64,000 nt of DNA from CAZOOK01 sp964581385 (GTDB lineage Bacteria > Pseudomonadota > Gammaproteobacteria > Nevskiales > Nevskiaceae): positions 1-64,000 of the forward strand of contig CAZOOK010000024.1 in the NCBI GenBank assembly GCA_964581385.1. The letters are read 5' to 3'. Made by a program: the position numbers and the translations under genes. Below, piece after piece: positions 1 through 8,370 of the stretch. Numbering within the stretch: position 1 is the first letter of the stretch; every line of letters begins with the position of its first letter. The notes under the pieces were generated by a model. It was not told where the DNA came from. It did not search any database and worked only from the letters and a program-made list of their open reading frames with translations.

Positions 1-591
1 AACAACGAATCCGCCGTTTCTATTTCAGCGTCCGCTGGTGACGTATCCGGGCTAAGGGACGAGGTGGACGGTACGGCAACCGGTCTACCCGCGCGTACTC
101 CATTGGGCTATCTATGGCGATCTTGTCACCAATTCTTCATGGCCAAGTCACATTGCTGCGGCAATCTGGTCGAACTGGCAAAATTGCTGATAAATACCGA
201 TGGGTAGTCAGCTGGGAATCGAGAAAAGACTGGGCGGCCTTCTAACTAACCTGCGCACCAACAGGCAATCCTTTCCTAGTGATTGCAGGAAGCTCAGAGC
301 ATTGGTGTTCGCTCCCTTGTTCAAACTCGCGGAAACAGATTGCTTCGGCGACGTGCAGGACGCCGATCTCGTCGGCGTTGCTCTCAATATGAAAGTGCAG
401 CTCGGCAAGTCTTTTGAATCATAGCCATGTGATTCTGCCTGATTATCTACATGTGATATGGATGCCGTCCCCGTAGACGCAGATTACTCGGTGCGCTGGC
501 ATCCGCCTCGTATCCTATACTTCGATAAACAGCCCGGACGATGCCAGTTCGCAGTCGTCCGTCGCGGATACAACGGGGATGGGGTGCGGTT
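1..591. other. Left-edge region without a confident gene
   Basis: No recognisable protein is encoded here on either strand. Frame 1 of the plus strand is open from base 1 to a TAG at 205-207, so it could be the 3' end of a gene that starts outside the window, but the 68 residues resemble no family I know. A 74-codon frame at 200-424 overlaps it and is equally unconvincing. The last ~130 bases probably hold the promoter of the secreted-protein gene that starts at 592. Confidence 0.3.
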
Positions 592-1737
592 ATGCGTAAT
601 TTTGGGTTATGGGCCTCAGCGTTCATGCTGGGCGCCGCGGTGACGTTGGCGTATGCGGATCAGCCGCAACAGGCATCCAACGATTATCTGAAGAGCTCGG
701 GCACTAAGCCGATGTTCGAAAGGCTCAGCCTGTTGTCGGACGAAGATCAAACGGCGCTGCGCAACGCGACCGCAGTGACCGTGCCGCATTTTTCCGGAAA
801 ATTCAACTACGAAGGCAGGACCCATCGCTACACCATCGCCGGCGGTTCGCCGCAACACGGCGGCACGACGACCATTCCCACGGCCATCGTGCCTTTGCGT
901 CTGGTCTTCGAGGGCTACACCGATGCCAATGGCCGGACGATCGTGCTGGACGGCAGTTCGCATGTCGCGGACGTGAAACACTCGCCGAATTTCGCTACTG
1001 CCGACTACAGTGTCGGCGACCATCTCCAGTTTGCCGACGCGGTGCAGATCGCTCAGTTCTACAACGTTCGACGTGCGAGCTGGCACACCAAGCTCGGCGA
1101 GCCACGCGTGCTCAGGCCACTGACGATCCACGTGCCCAAGTATGCCGCGCAGGTGAGTCAGGCTACTGACGGCAGTTATTCCGCGATGATGAATTACTAT
1201 TCCTTCGCGCCCAAGCTGCTGAGCGCGATCACCCGGTCGGGCGTTGCTCCAAGCGAGCTGGCAATCTTCCTCGCCGATAACGTTTACATGTACGAAGGCA
1301 AGACCGATCGCTGCTGCGTGCTCGGCTTCCACATCGCCATTCCCGTCACCACTGCCACGCAGAAGCGTGCGACGCAGGCGCTGGCCTATGCGACCTGGGT
1401 GCCGCCGGGCGAATTCAGCAACGCCGATATCGCCGACGTGATGCCGCTGAGCCATGAGATCTCCGAATTCGTGAACGATCCGTTCATTAACAACTGGGTA
1501 CCGGCATGGGAGTATCCGGACGGCAGCCACTGCGGTCCGAATCTCGAAACCGGCGATCCGATCGAAGTACTCGACAATCCGGTCTATCCGGTCATGATCG
1601 GCACTACCACTTATCACCCGCAGACCGAGGCACTGCTGCAGTGGTTCACTCGCACCACACCATCGGACGCGTTCGATGGCGCTTACAGCTACCCTGACAT
1701 GACAGCCCTCACTGCACCGGCGCAGGATTGTCAGTAA
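592..1737 (+). CDS. Secreted protein of unknown function with HExxE motif
   Basis: A 381-residue protein. The ATG at 592 is preferred over one 51 bases upstream because it puts a signal peptide (MRNFGLWASAFMLGAAVTLAYA) at the very N-terminus, so the product is probably exported. About two thirds in, a segment LSHEISEFVNDPFINNW contains HEISE, which fits HExxE and resembles the zinc site of some metalloproteases or related folds; a CC pair lies ~55 residues before it. I recognise no characterised family. The gene stands alone: recQ follows after ~170 bases and a weak hairpin. Export is well supported; an enzymatic role is only an inference from the motif. Confidence 0.7.
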   Translation: MRNFGLWASAFMLGAAVTLAYADQPQQASNDYLKSSGTKPMFERLSLLSDEDQTALRNATAVTVPHFSGKFNYEGRTHRYTIAGGSPQHGGTTTIPTAIVPLRLVFEGYTDANGRTIVLDGSSHVADVKHSPNFATADYSVGDHLQFADAVQIAQFYNVRRASWHTKLGEPRVLRPLTIHVPKYAAQVSQATDGSYSAMMNYYSFAPKLLSAITRSGVAPSELAIFLADNVYMYEGKTDRCCVLGFHIAIPVTTATQKRATQALAYATWVPPGEFSNADIADVMPLSHEISEFVNDPFINNWVPAWEYPDGSHCGPNLETGDPIEVLDNPVYPVMIGTTTYHPQTEALLQWFTRTTPSDAFDGAYSYPDMTALTAPAQDCQ

Positions 1738-1739
1738 AT

Positions 1740-1766
1740 ATCTCCCGGCAAAGCTGGAGATTTCTT
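1740..1766 (+). terminator. Weak hairpin terminator candidate
   Basis: Just after the stop codon of the secreted protein, ATCTCC (1740-1745) can pair with GGAGAT (1756-1761), followed by TTCTT. The stem is only 6 bp and the U tract is imperfect, so termination would be partial. Confidence 0.4.
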
Positions 1767-1904
1767 AGAATTCGCTTAGTAGTAGTTGCTCGCCGTTCAC
1801 GCAGGTCTCAGGACAAAAGCCTATGTCCAGACTCGCCAGCAACCGCCCTGCACAAAGACGGTACGTCGTACTGAGTCGATTGCACTGCACATGAGGAATG
1901 GCTG

Positions 1905-3791
1905 ATGAACATGGAAGCGCCCGCGATCGAGCGCTCCAACGCGCCGGCAGAAGCGCTGCGGCGCTGGTTCGGTTACGAGAGCTTCCGGCCGGGCCAGGAA
2001 GCGGTGATTGGCGATGCGCTGGCCGGACGCGATCTGCTGGCGGTGATGCCGACCGGCGGTGGCAAGTCATTGTGCTTCCAGCTGCCGGCGCTGTTGCGGC
2101 GCGGCGTGATGATTGTGGTATCGCCGCTGATCGCGCTGATGCAGGATCAGGTGCGGCTGCTGCGCGACAATGGCGTGCCGGCGACGTTCGTCAATTCCAC
2201 GCTGGGCGCGCGCGAAGCCGGTGAACGATTGGATGCGACACTGCGTGGCGAATACCGGCTGTTGTATCTCGCACCCGAGCGTCTGATGATGCCGGAATTC
2301 CTCGATGGCTTTCTGCCGCGCCTGCGCGACGAACAGGGTCTGTCCGGCTTCACCGTCGATGAGGCGCATTGCGTATCGGAATGGGGACATGACTTTCGTC
2401 CCGAATACCGGCAGCTCGGCAGCTTACGCGCGCATTTTCCCGAAGTACCGGTGTTCGCGTTCACCGCCACCGCCACCGCACGCGTGCGCGATGACATCGT
2501 GGCGCAACTGCGGCTACGCGAGGCGAAAATTCATGTCGCCAGCTTTAATCGCGCGAATCTGTATTACGCGGTGCGGCCGAAGGATAAGAACACCTATCCG
2601 GAGCTGCGCGCACTCGCGCGCGCGGGTGGCGCCGGCATCGTTTACTGCCTATCACGCAAACGCGTCGACGAACTGGCGGCGAAGCTCGCGCATGATGGCG
2701 TGCGCGCGCTGCCGTATCACGCCGGACTCGACGCGGAGACACGGCGCAGCAACCAGGAGGCATTCATCCGCGACGACGCGCAGGTTGTCGTCGCCACCAT
2801 CGCCTTCGGCATGGGCATCAACAAGCCGGACGTGCGCTGGGTCGTGCACTACGACCTGCCGAAGACGATGGAAGGTTATTACCAGGAAGCCGGCCGCGCC
2901 GGCCGCGACAGCGAACCCGCGCGCTGTCTGTTGTATTTCGGTGTTGGCGATATTCGCACGACGGAATTTCTGATCTCGCAGAAAATCGATCCGCAGAGCG
3001 GCGAGCCGCTGGAGCACGAGCAACGCATTGCCCGCCAACAACTACGGCAAGTGCTCGATTATGCCGAGTCGAATGATTGCCGGCGCGCGATCCAGCTGCG
3101 CTATTTCGGCGAAGCGTTCAAACCGCCATGCGGTGCCTGCGACAATTGTCTGGAGCCGAAGCCGGTCGAAGACTGGACGCGCGAGACGCAACAGTTTCTG
3201 TCTTGCGTTGCGCGGCTCGCACAGCGGCGGCAGCAGTTCGGCGCGGCTTACATCATCGACATCCTGCGTGGCGCGGACACCGACAAGATCGATCGCAACG
3301 GCCATGCGGAGCTGAGCACCTACGGCATTGGTACGCAACGCGGACAGGACGAATGGCGACAACTGGCGCGCGCTCTACTGCATCAAGGCCTTGTCGACGA
3401 AACCAGCGACGGTTATCCGGTGCTGCGGCTCAATGCAACGAGTTGGGAGGTGTTGAAAGGATTGCGCAGCGTGCGCATCGCGGTGACACCGAAGCGTGAA
3501 CGGGTGCGTGATCGCAAGGCGGCGAAAACAGTGTCACAGGCCGCCGCCGAGTTGACGTCCGAGGCGCTTGAGCTGTTCGAGCGCTTGCGTGCTCTGCGCA
3601 AGCGGCTTGCGGATGCGCAGGGCGTACCACCGTACGTGGTATTCAGCGATGCAAGTCTGCGCCAGATGGCGGAACACCGGCCACGTAACGAAAGCGAATT
3701 CGCGCGCATCAGTGGTGTCGGCGCGTACAAGCAGTCGCAATACGGCGAGGTGTTTACCGCACTGATCCGGGAGTTTCCAGCCAGCGGATGA
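1905..3791 (+). CDS. recQ: ATP-dependent DNA helicase RecQ
   Basis: A 628-residue superfamily 2 helicase that unwinds DNA 3'-5' in recombination and replication-fork repair. Visible in order: Walker A MPTGGGKS (residues 48-55), the DEAH box (152-155) followed by CVSEWGHDFRP as in RecQ, the helicase C domain with GMGINKPDVRWVVH and the QEAGRAGRD motif VI, the zinc-binding cluster with the CGACDNC cysteines near residue 400, a winged-helix RQC region, and an HRDC domain over the last ~80 residues. Length is normal for bacterial RecQ. It is apparently monocistronic; the phasin gene downstream has its own promoter. Confidence 0.97.
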   Translation: MNMEAPAIERSNAPAEALRRWFGYESFRPGQEAVIGDALAGRDLLAVMPTGGGKSLCFQLPALLRRGVMIVVSPLIALMQDQVRLLRDNGVPATFVNSTLGAREAGERLDATLRGEYRLLYLAPERLMMPEFLDGFLPRLRDEQGLSGFTVDEAHCVSEWGHDFRPEYRQLGSLRAHFPEVPVFAFTATATARVRDDIVAQLRLREAKIHVASFNRANLYYAVRPKDKNTYPELRALARAGGAGIVYCLSRKRVDELAAKLAHDGVRALPYHAGLDAETRRSNQEAFIRDDAQVVVATIAFGMGINKPDVRWVVHYDLPKTMEGYYQEAGRAGRDSEPARCLLYFGVGDIRTTEFLISQKIDPQSGEPLEHEQRIARQQLRQVLDYAESNDCRRAIQLRYFGEAFKPPCGACDNCLEPKPVEDWTRETQQFLSCVARLAQRRQQFGAAYIIDILRGADTDKIDRNGHAELSTYGIGTQRGQDEWRQLARALLHQGLVDETSDGYPVLRLNATSWEVLKGLRSVRIAVTPKRERVRDRKAAKTVSQAAAELTSEALELFERLRALRKRLADAQGVPPYVVFSDASLRQMAEHRPRNESEFARISGVGAYKQSQYGEVFTALIREFPASG

Positions 3792-3828
3792 AAACGCTTT
3801 GCCAGCCGCGGCTTAGCCAAAAGTCGAG

Positions 3829-3857
3829 TTGACATGCGGGATCCAGAGCGTTATGGT
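3829..3857 (+). promoter_or_regulatory. Sigma-70 type promoter of the phasin gene
   Basis: A perfect -35 box TTGACA (3829-3834) is separated by exactly 17 bases from TATGGT (3852-3857), a reasonable -10 box. Transcription would begin near 3863-3865, leaving a leader of ~68 bases before the ATG at 3932, which has a GGAG ribosome site in front of it. Confidence 0.6.
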
Positions 3858-3931
3858 GCAACGCACAAATGTTGCGATGCAGCAAGTGGGTCTATCGAGC
3901 AGGACGCTTTTGATTTCTTTGGAGATATAAA

Positions 3932-4423
3932 ATGAGCTTTCAGTCAGTTGTGAGTGACCTCAAGAGCCGCGTGGATAGTTTCGCCTCGCAAGGTCAGGAA
4001 GTGGTCAAGGTGTTGCCCGATACGCTCAAACAAGCGAATGAAGTGGTTGTCAGTGGTTTCGAGTCACTGGTGAAATCGGAAACCGCGGGCGCCAAGGATC
4101 TGTTTGAGTCGGCGATGGCGGGCTTCGAGAAAGCGCGCACCGACGGCCTCATGGCCGTTGTTGCCAGCCCGATCGAATATCTGCCGCCGAAGGACAAGCT
4201 GATCGCGGTGTTCAACGACACTGTTGAAATCGTCAGCAAAACCGGCGACGAGCTGTACAAGACGTTCAAAACGGGGCTCATGCCGGGCAAGAGAGCGACG
4301 GCGGGATCGACGATGAAGAGAGGCAAGCGTGCGGTGAAAAAAGCTGCCGCGCCGACGGTGAAGAAAGCTACGCGTACGGTGAAGAAAGCCGCGACCAAGG
4401 TCGAGCACGCCGTTTCGCAGTAA
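3932..4423 (+). CDS. Phasin family protein with lysine-rich tail
   Basis: A 163-residue protein. Residues 1-~115 form an amphipathic helical phasin domain (coat protein of polyhydroxyalkanoate granules), with typical segments such as ANEVVVSGFESLVKS. The last ~45 residues are rich in Lys/Ala with repeated KKAA and VKKA units, like the histone-H1-like DNA-binding tail of Pseudomonas PhaF. By analogy it could tie granules to the nucleoid. No PHA synthase or other pha gene is in the window. It has its own promoter (TTGACA/TATGGT) and ends at a strong shared terminator. Family assignment is good; the DNA-binding role of the tail is an inference. Confidence 0.85.
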   Translation: MSFQSVVSDLKSRVDSFASQGQEVVKVLPDTLKQANEVVVSGFESLVKSETAGAKDLFESAMAGFEKARTDGLMAVVASPIEYLPPKDKLIAVFNDTVEIVSKTGDELYKTFKTGLMPGKRATAGSTMKRGKRAVKKAAAPTVKKATRTVKKAATKVEHAVSQ

Positions 4424-4469
4424 AACCGGGCGGGACGTCCGCCTAGCTTATAGCGGTATGGGTATCGGG

Positions 4470-4492
4470 AAGGGACGGTCTATCCGTCCCTT
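4470..4492. terminator. Bidirectional terminator between convergent genes
   Basis: AAGGGACGG (4470-4478) pairs perfectly with CCGTCCCTT (4484-4492) over 9 bp with a 5-base loop and a short U tract. It lies between the convergent phasin and DUF6489 genes. The stop codon of the minus-strand gene (4480-4482) sits inside the hairpin loop. Confidence 0.7.
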
Positions 4493-4920
4493 TCCAGCTT
4501 TTTGCGGGCACGCTTCTTCGTCGAAGCCTGACCGGATGCCTTGCGTGGCCCAGCCCCCTGTTTGGGGGACAAAGGTGCCGGTTTCGAGATCGGTGCGGCG
4601 CGCTTACGGCGCGTGACCTTTTCTTTCACGGGAGTTTCCGGGGCCACAGACTCCACTGGCGTCGCATCGTCAGCGGTCGCGGCCGGCTTCCCCTCTGCGG
4701 GATTGTGGGCCGAAGCCAGCAGTTTCAGCAGCGATGAGCCACGGCCGAAGGTTTTCAGATTGTCGCGAATAAAGCCGACCGGATCGAAATGTTCTGTCGC
4801 CTGCTCCAGCTTCACGCGCAGAAACTGGATGAAATCCTCCTGAAGTCCAGCGACATCGGGCAGACCGAGGAAGCGCCGCAGCTCTTCCGGCCGGACATCA
4901 ACTTCGATTTTGATCCGCAT
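4480..4920 (-). CDS. DUF6489-like protein with basic C-terminal tail
   Basis: A 146-residue protein. The N-terminal ~70 residues (MRIKIEVDVRPEELRRFLGL...) match the pattern of small proteobacterial proteins grouped as DUF6489: a short beta strand, then a helix starting at PEELRRFLGLPD. The rest is low-complexity, rich in Ala, Pro, Lys and Arg (KRAAPISKP, KKRARKKLERDG), and probably disordered, perhaps binding nucleic acid or another polyanion. It faces the phasin gene, and both proteins carry basic tails, which might hint at a shared role. No function is known to me. Confidence 0.7.
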   Translation of the reverse strand: MRIKIEVDVRPEELRRFLGLPDVAGLQEDFIQFLRVKLEQATEHFDPVGFIRDNLKTFGRGSSLLKLLASAHNPAEGKPAATADDATPVESVAPETPVKEKVTRRKRAAPISKPAPLSPKQGAGPRKASGQASTKKRARKKLERDG

Positions 4921-4935
4921 CGGATTACCGCGGCG

Positions 4936-5316
4936 TCAGGCGCCGCTCGCGAACAAGCCGACGATGCAGCCGACGCTCGCGAACCAGACGATGGAGCGCA
5001 GGGTCGAGAAGTTCGCGATGTAGAGCGCCAGATAAACCAGGCGCAGGATGATGTACGCGATTGCGAGCTGATCGATGCGGGCCTGTGGCGCATGCACAAT
5101 CTGCGAGATGATCACACCGGCGGCGAATGGCGGGAATCCTTCGAAAGCGTTGAGCTGCGCCCAATTCGCACGTTTGGGCCAGCCTTCCAGTCTGTCGAGC
5201 CATTCGCGTGGATGCGCATTGGCTTTGAGCGGCATGCGTCCGCCGGCTTTCGCGACGAATGTGGAAAGCAACGGCAGTCCTGCCGCGATCAGCACACACC
5301 ACAATGCAGTTGTCAT
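4936..5316 (-). CDS. MAPEG family membrane protein
   Basis: A 126-residue inner-membrane protein with about four transmembrane helices. The order of features fits the MAPEG family (membrane-associated proteins in eicosanoid and glutathione metabolism): a first helix MTTALWCVLIAAGLPLLSTFVAK, a conserved polar loop with ANWAQLNAFEGFP and the N-x-x-E-F-P-type motif, then a helix near QIAHAPQ and a C-terminal helix. Family members act on lipophilic substrates with glutathione, but bacterial members like this are mostly uncharacterised. It precedes the DUF6489 gene on the same strand by ~15 bases and may be cotranscribed with it. Confidence 0.85.
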   Translation of the reverse strand: MTTALWCVLIAAGLPLLSTFVAKAGGRMPLKANAHPREWLDRLEGWPKRANWAQLNAFEGFPPFAAGVIISQIVHAPQARIDQLAIAYIILRLVYLALYIANFSTLRSIVWFASVGCIVGLFASGA

Positions 5317-5388
5317 TGATTTAATTCCCTAGAATTTGATCCGGTCAGCATAGCAAACACAGTCATTCGCACGCCGCCTGACGACTCA

Positions 5389-5982
5389 TCAGTGATGCAA
5401 CGCAAGATAGCGTGTGACGCCGGTCATCAGCATTTCAACCGCGATCGTGACCAGCACCAGTCCCATCAATCGCTCAATCGCGATCAGACCGCGATTGCCG
5501 AGCACGCCGCGCAAGGCGCTACCGGCGACGATGATCGGCACGCTCGCGCCCCAGGCCAGCAATACCGCCGCCAGCCACTCCGGCCAGCGTTGTGGCTCGC
5601 GACTCATCAGCAGCATTACGGTCGCCATCGACGACGGGCCGGCGACGTAGGGAATCGCCAGCGGCACGATGAACGGTTCGGAGCTGATCTCCTCCTCCAG
5701 CGTATGCTCGCGCGACGGGAAAATCATACGCAGCGCGATCAACAATAGAATCACGCCGCCGGCGATTCCAAGCGCCGGCTCCGACAGTCCGAGCACGGAC
5801 ATCGCATAACGGCCGAGGAACATGAAAACCAGCAGCGCGATCAGTGCGAACAGCAACTCGCGCAGGATCACGTGGCGCTGGCGTTCCTGCGGAACCTGTC
5901 GCAGCGCGGACAGGAAGAAAGCGACGTTGCCAAGCGGATCCATCACCAGAAACAGCAGGATGGCCGCCGACGTCACCGTCAC
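5389..5982 (-). CDS. MarC family integral membrane protein
   Basis: A 197-residue, six-helix inner-membrane protein of the MarC/UPF0056 family. The signature VMDPLGNVAFFLSAL near the N-terminus and the matching half-repeat IPYVAGPSSMATVM in the middle are typical, as is the length. Despite the name, MarC proteins have not been shown to confer multidrug resistance, and the substrate is unknown. The start lies 4 bases after the purC stop on the same strand, so purC and this gene are probably cotranscribed. Confidence 0.92.
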   Translation of the reverse strand: MTVTSAAILLFLVMDPLGNVAFFLSALRQVPQERQRHVILRELLFALIALLVFMFLGRYAMSVLGLSEPALGIAGGVILLLIALRMIFPSREHTLEEEISSEPFIVPLAIPYVAGPSSMATVMLLMSREPQRWPEWLAAVLLAWGASVPIIVAGSALRGVLGNRGLIAIERLMGLVLVTIAVEMLMTGVTRYLALHH

Positions 5983-5986
5983 GGGA

Positions 5987-6874
5987 TCAGGCTCCGGTCA
6001 GCAACCGCTGTGCTTCGCGGTACTTTTCCGCGGTCCTGGCGATGATCTCCTCGGGTAGATGCGGGCCTGGCGCGCGCTTGTCCCAGTCCAGCGTTTCCAA
6101 ATAGTCGCGCACGAACTGCTTGTCGAAGCTCGGCGGACTGATGCCCGGACGATAGCCGTCGGCCGGCCAGAATCGCGACGAATCCGGCGTCAGCACTTCG
6201 TCGATGAGGTGCAGCTTGCCGGCGGCGTCGACGCCGAATTCGAATTTGGTATCAGCGATGATGATGCCGCGGCCGGCCGCGTACTCAGCGGCCTCGCGGT
6301 ATAGCGCGAGTGTGGTATCGCGCACCTGCGCGGCAAGTTGTGGGCCAACCAAGCGTTCGACCTCGGCGTAGCTGATGTTAGCGTCGTGCTCACCCTTCGG
6401 GGCCTTGAATGCGGGGGTAAAAATGGGCTCCGGCAATTGGTCGGCAAGTCGCAGCCCCGCCGGCAAGGCGATGCCGCAGACAGCCCCGGTCGTCTGGTAA
6501 TCCTTCCAGCCGGAGCCGATCAGATATCCGCGCGCGACCGCTTCCACGGGCAGTGCGTTGAGCTTGCGCGCGACGACGGCGCGACCCGCGCACTGACGCA
6601 GTTCGTCCGCTTTGAGATGGCGTGCGAGATCGAATTCGGGCGCCAGATGGTTCGGTATACGTGCCGCGAAGCGCGCCATCCAGAAATCCGTCAGCGTGGT
6701 CAGCACCGCGCCCTTGCCGGGGATTGGCTGCGGCAGCACCACGTCGAACGCCGACAGACGGTCGGTGGTCACGATCAACAAATGCGTCGTGCCCAGCGCG
6801 TAAAGGTCGCGAACCTTGCCGCGGTGAATCAGCGGCAGGCTGTCGATGCGGGATTCGAAGAGTCCGGTATTCAT
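5987..6874 (-). CDS. purC: Phosphoribosylaminoimidazole-succinocarboxamide synthase
   Basis: A 295-residue SAICAR synthetase of purine biosynthesis, joining aspartate to CAIR with ATP. Motifs include the N-terminal HRGKVRDLYALG nucleotide loop, DRLSAFDVVLP, VEAVARGYLIGSGWKDY, IADTKFEFG and the LIDEVLTPDSSRFWP substrate loop. The length is that of the longer proteobacterial/yeast-like type rather than the ~237-residue E. coli type. Its start overlaps the stop of the upstream CopD-like gene by 4 bases (ATGA), so the two are translationally coupled. Confidence 0.97.
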   Translation of the reverse strand: MNTGLFESRIDSLPLIHRGKVRDLYALGTTHLLIVTTDRLSAFDVVLPQPIPGKGAVLTTLTDFWMARFAARIPNHLAPEFDLARHLKADELRQCAGRAVVARKLNALPVEAVARGYLIGSGWKDYQTTGAVCGIALPAGLRLADQLPEPIFTPAFKAPKGEHDANISYAEVERLVGPQLAAQVRDTTLALYREAAEYAAGRGIIIADTKFEFGVDAAGKLHLIDEVLTPDSSRFWPADGYRPGISPPSFDKQFVRDYLETLDWDKRAPGPHLPEEIIARTAEKYREAQRLLTGA

Positions 6875-7329
6875 CTATTCAAGTAGTACTTGCCGCAGGT
6901 TGCGATGACGGTGACGATCAGGCCGATGTAGAGATTGGTGCCCACAAAAGCACGAATCTGGTTGACCTGCTCCGCCGCCGCGCTGAATTCCTGCCGCGCC
7001 ACCGCGCGCTTCAGGCGGCCGAACGGCGCGAAATACACGTGCAGAAAGATCAGCGTCATGACCAGGCCGAAGCCAAGCATCAGGTGCACGTAAAGTCCGA
7101 CCGCGTGCATGCCGCCCAGTGCATAAATCATGTACAGACCGGACGCGAGAATCGCCGCGATCGCCGCGAACACGACACGGAAAAAACGCGTCAGCACGCT
7201 AACCCAAAGGGTCGTTTTAGTCTTCGCGTCGGCGTCGCACAGCGATGGTCGCAGACAGAAATAAGCAAAAAACATCCCGCCGACCCAGACGACAACGGAC
7301 AGAACATGAAAGGCGAGCGCGATGCCCAT
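6871..7329 (-). CDS. CopD-like four-helix membrane protein
   Basis: A 152-residue protein with four predicted membrane helices: residues ~1-26 (HVLSVVVWVGGMFFAYFCL), ~48-70, ~80-100 and ~125-148. The first helix with a His and the VWVGG motif, and further His residues in helices 2-3 (GGMHAVGLYVHLMLGFG), resemble the CopD/YchL-type domain. Copper or heme handling is possible but not demonstrated. It opens a minus-strand unit with purC and marC. The start at 7329 leaves ~140 bases to the divergent rpe gene, enough for two promoters. Confidence 0.75.
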   Translation of the reverse strand: MGIALAFHVLSVVVWVGGMFFAYFCLRPSLCDADAKTKTTLWVSVLTRFFRVVFAAIAAILASGLYMIYALGGMHAVGLYVHLMLGFGLVMTLIFLHVYFAPFGRLKRAVARQEFSAAAEQVNQIRAFVGTNLYIGLIVTVIATCGKYYLNR

Positions 7330-7470
7330 GAATTTCCACAGACGGGTGATGCGCGCACTCTATGCAAAGCGGCGCGGCCGTGCAAAGCGGCCGCCGGTTT
7401 TGATCCCAGCTTTACCCTGTGGTGGCATGATCTGGAATAATGCGGTGCTCCCTTCAGCACCCGGAATCTC

Positions 7471-8163
7471 ATGTCGCGCCAGTCGCCCGTTATTGCCCCG
7501 TCGATTCTGTCCGCCAATTTTGCGCGTCTCGGCGAAGACACCCAGCGTGTGCTTGCCGCCGGCGCCGACTGGGTACATTTCGACGTGATGGACAACCACT
7601 ATGTGCCGAACCTGACGATGGGCCCGATGGTCTGCGAAGCACTGCGGAAATTCGGGGTCACGGCGCCGATTGACGTTCATCTGATGGTCGAACCAGTGGA
7701 CGCGCTCGCGCAGAGTTTCGCCAAAGCTGGTGCCACCTACATCAGCTTTCACCCGGAAGCCACACGACATATCGACCGTAGCTTGCAGGCGATCCGCGAC
7801 ACTGGCTGCAAATCCGGCCTCGTCTTCAATCCGGCCACGCCATTGGAAGCGCTGCGCTATGTGCTGGACAAGGTCGATATGGTGTTGCTGATGTCGGTCA
7901 ATCCGGGCTTCGGCGGCCAAAGCTTTATTCCATCGGCGCTGACCAAATTGCGCCAGGCGCGCGAGCTGATCGACCACTATTGTGCCGACCACCCCAGCCG
8001 CGAAATCCGACTCGAAATCGATGGCGGCGTGAAGGTCGATAACATCGGCGAAATCGCGGCAGCGGGCGCCGATACCTTCGTCGCCGGCTCGGCGATTTTC
8101 AGCACTCATGACTACGCGGCAACGGTCAAAGCCATGCGCGCGGCGATCGCGGCCGCGATATAG
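7471..8163 (+). CDS. rpe: Ribulose-phosphate 3-epimerase
   Basis: A 230-residue TIM-barrel enzyme of the pentose phosphate pathway interconverting ribulose-5-phosphate and xylulose-5-phosphate. It shows APSILSANFARLGED, the metal-binding HFDVMDNHYVPNLTMGP, the PIDVHLMVEP catalytic strand, the VNPGFGGQSFIP phosphate loop and the IDGGVKVDNI strand. It is followed by the trp operon as in Pseudomonas, but the gph gene that usually lies between rpe and trpE is missing; only a 207-base leader region separates them. Confidence 0.98.
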   Translation: MSRQSPVIAPSILSANFARLGEDTQRVLAAGADWVHFDVMDNHYVPNLTMGPMVCEALRKFGVTAPIDVHLMVEPVDALAQSFAKAGATYISFHPEATRHIDRSLQAIRDTGCKSGLVFNPATPLEALRYVLDKVDMVLLMSVNPGFGGQSFIPSALTKLRQARELIDHYCADHPSREIRLEIDGGVKVDNIGEIAAAGADTFVAGSAIFSTHDYAATVKAMRAAIAAAI

Positions 8164-8166
8164 CAG

Positions 8167-8184
8167 CCAGCCGGCCCGGGCTGG
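8167..8184 (+). terminator. Hairpin after rpe
   Basis: CCAGCC (8167-8172) pairs with GGCTGG (8179-8184) immediately downstream of the rpe stop. There is no U tract, so it is either a weak terminator, an mRNA 3' stabiliser or part of the trp leader structure. Confidence 0.35.
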
Positions 8185-8252
8185 GGCTGTACCGCAACGG
8201 CCCGTTCGCCGTATAGTTGCGCCTCGCGATTCCTCATTCAGTGAGCTTCACA

Positions 8253-8303
8253 ATGGCCTCTCGGAAATCGACAACGCAGACGCTTTGGTGGCGATGGCGC
8301 TGA
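8253..8303 (+). CDS. trpL: Trp operon leader peptide TrpL
   Basis: A 16-codon reading frame upstream of trpE encodes MASRKSTTQTLWWRWR. Codons 12, 13 and 15 are TGG, so three of its 16 residues are tryptophan, clustered just before the stop as in known trp attenuator leaders. It ends 67 bases before the trpE ATG. Ribosome stalling on these codons when Trp-tRNA is scarce would change folding of the following RNA. GGUGGC over the Trp codons (8287-8292) can pair with GCCGCC downstream (near 8328-8333), and a GCCGCG/CGCGGC hairpin lies between. I could not identify a classic hairpin with a U run, so the downstream mechanism is uncertain, but the peptide itself is clear. Confidence 0.8.
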   Translation: MASRKSTTQTLWWRWR

Positions 8304-8370
8304 TGCCGCGCCCGCGGCCTGTGCTGCCGCCCTTCCACCCGTTGCCGCTGTTCCGATTTCCGTATCCGCC
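8304..8370 (+). promoter_or_regulatory. Trp attenuator region
   Basis: Between the leader-peptide stop and trpE lies GC-rich sequence with an inverted repeat, GCCGCG CC CGCGGC (just after the stop), and a GCCGCC block that can instead pair with the Trp-codon region. These mutually exclusive pairings are what attenuation needs. A strong U-run terminator is not evident, so control could act on translation of trpE or through Rho. Confidence 0.45.

Noticed and set aside
616..1617. 333-codon minus frame opposite the secreted HExxE gene
   Set aside because: No signal, motif or ribosome site; the plus-strand gene has a signal peptide and better coding features.
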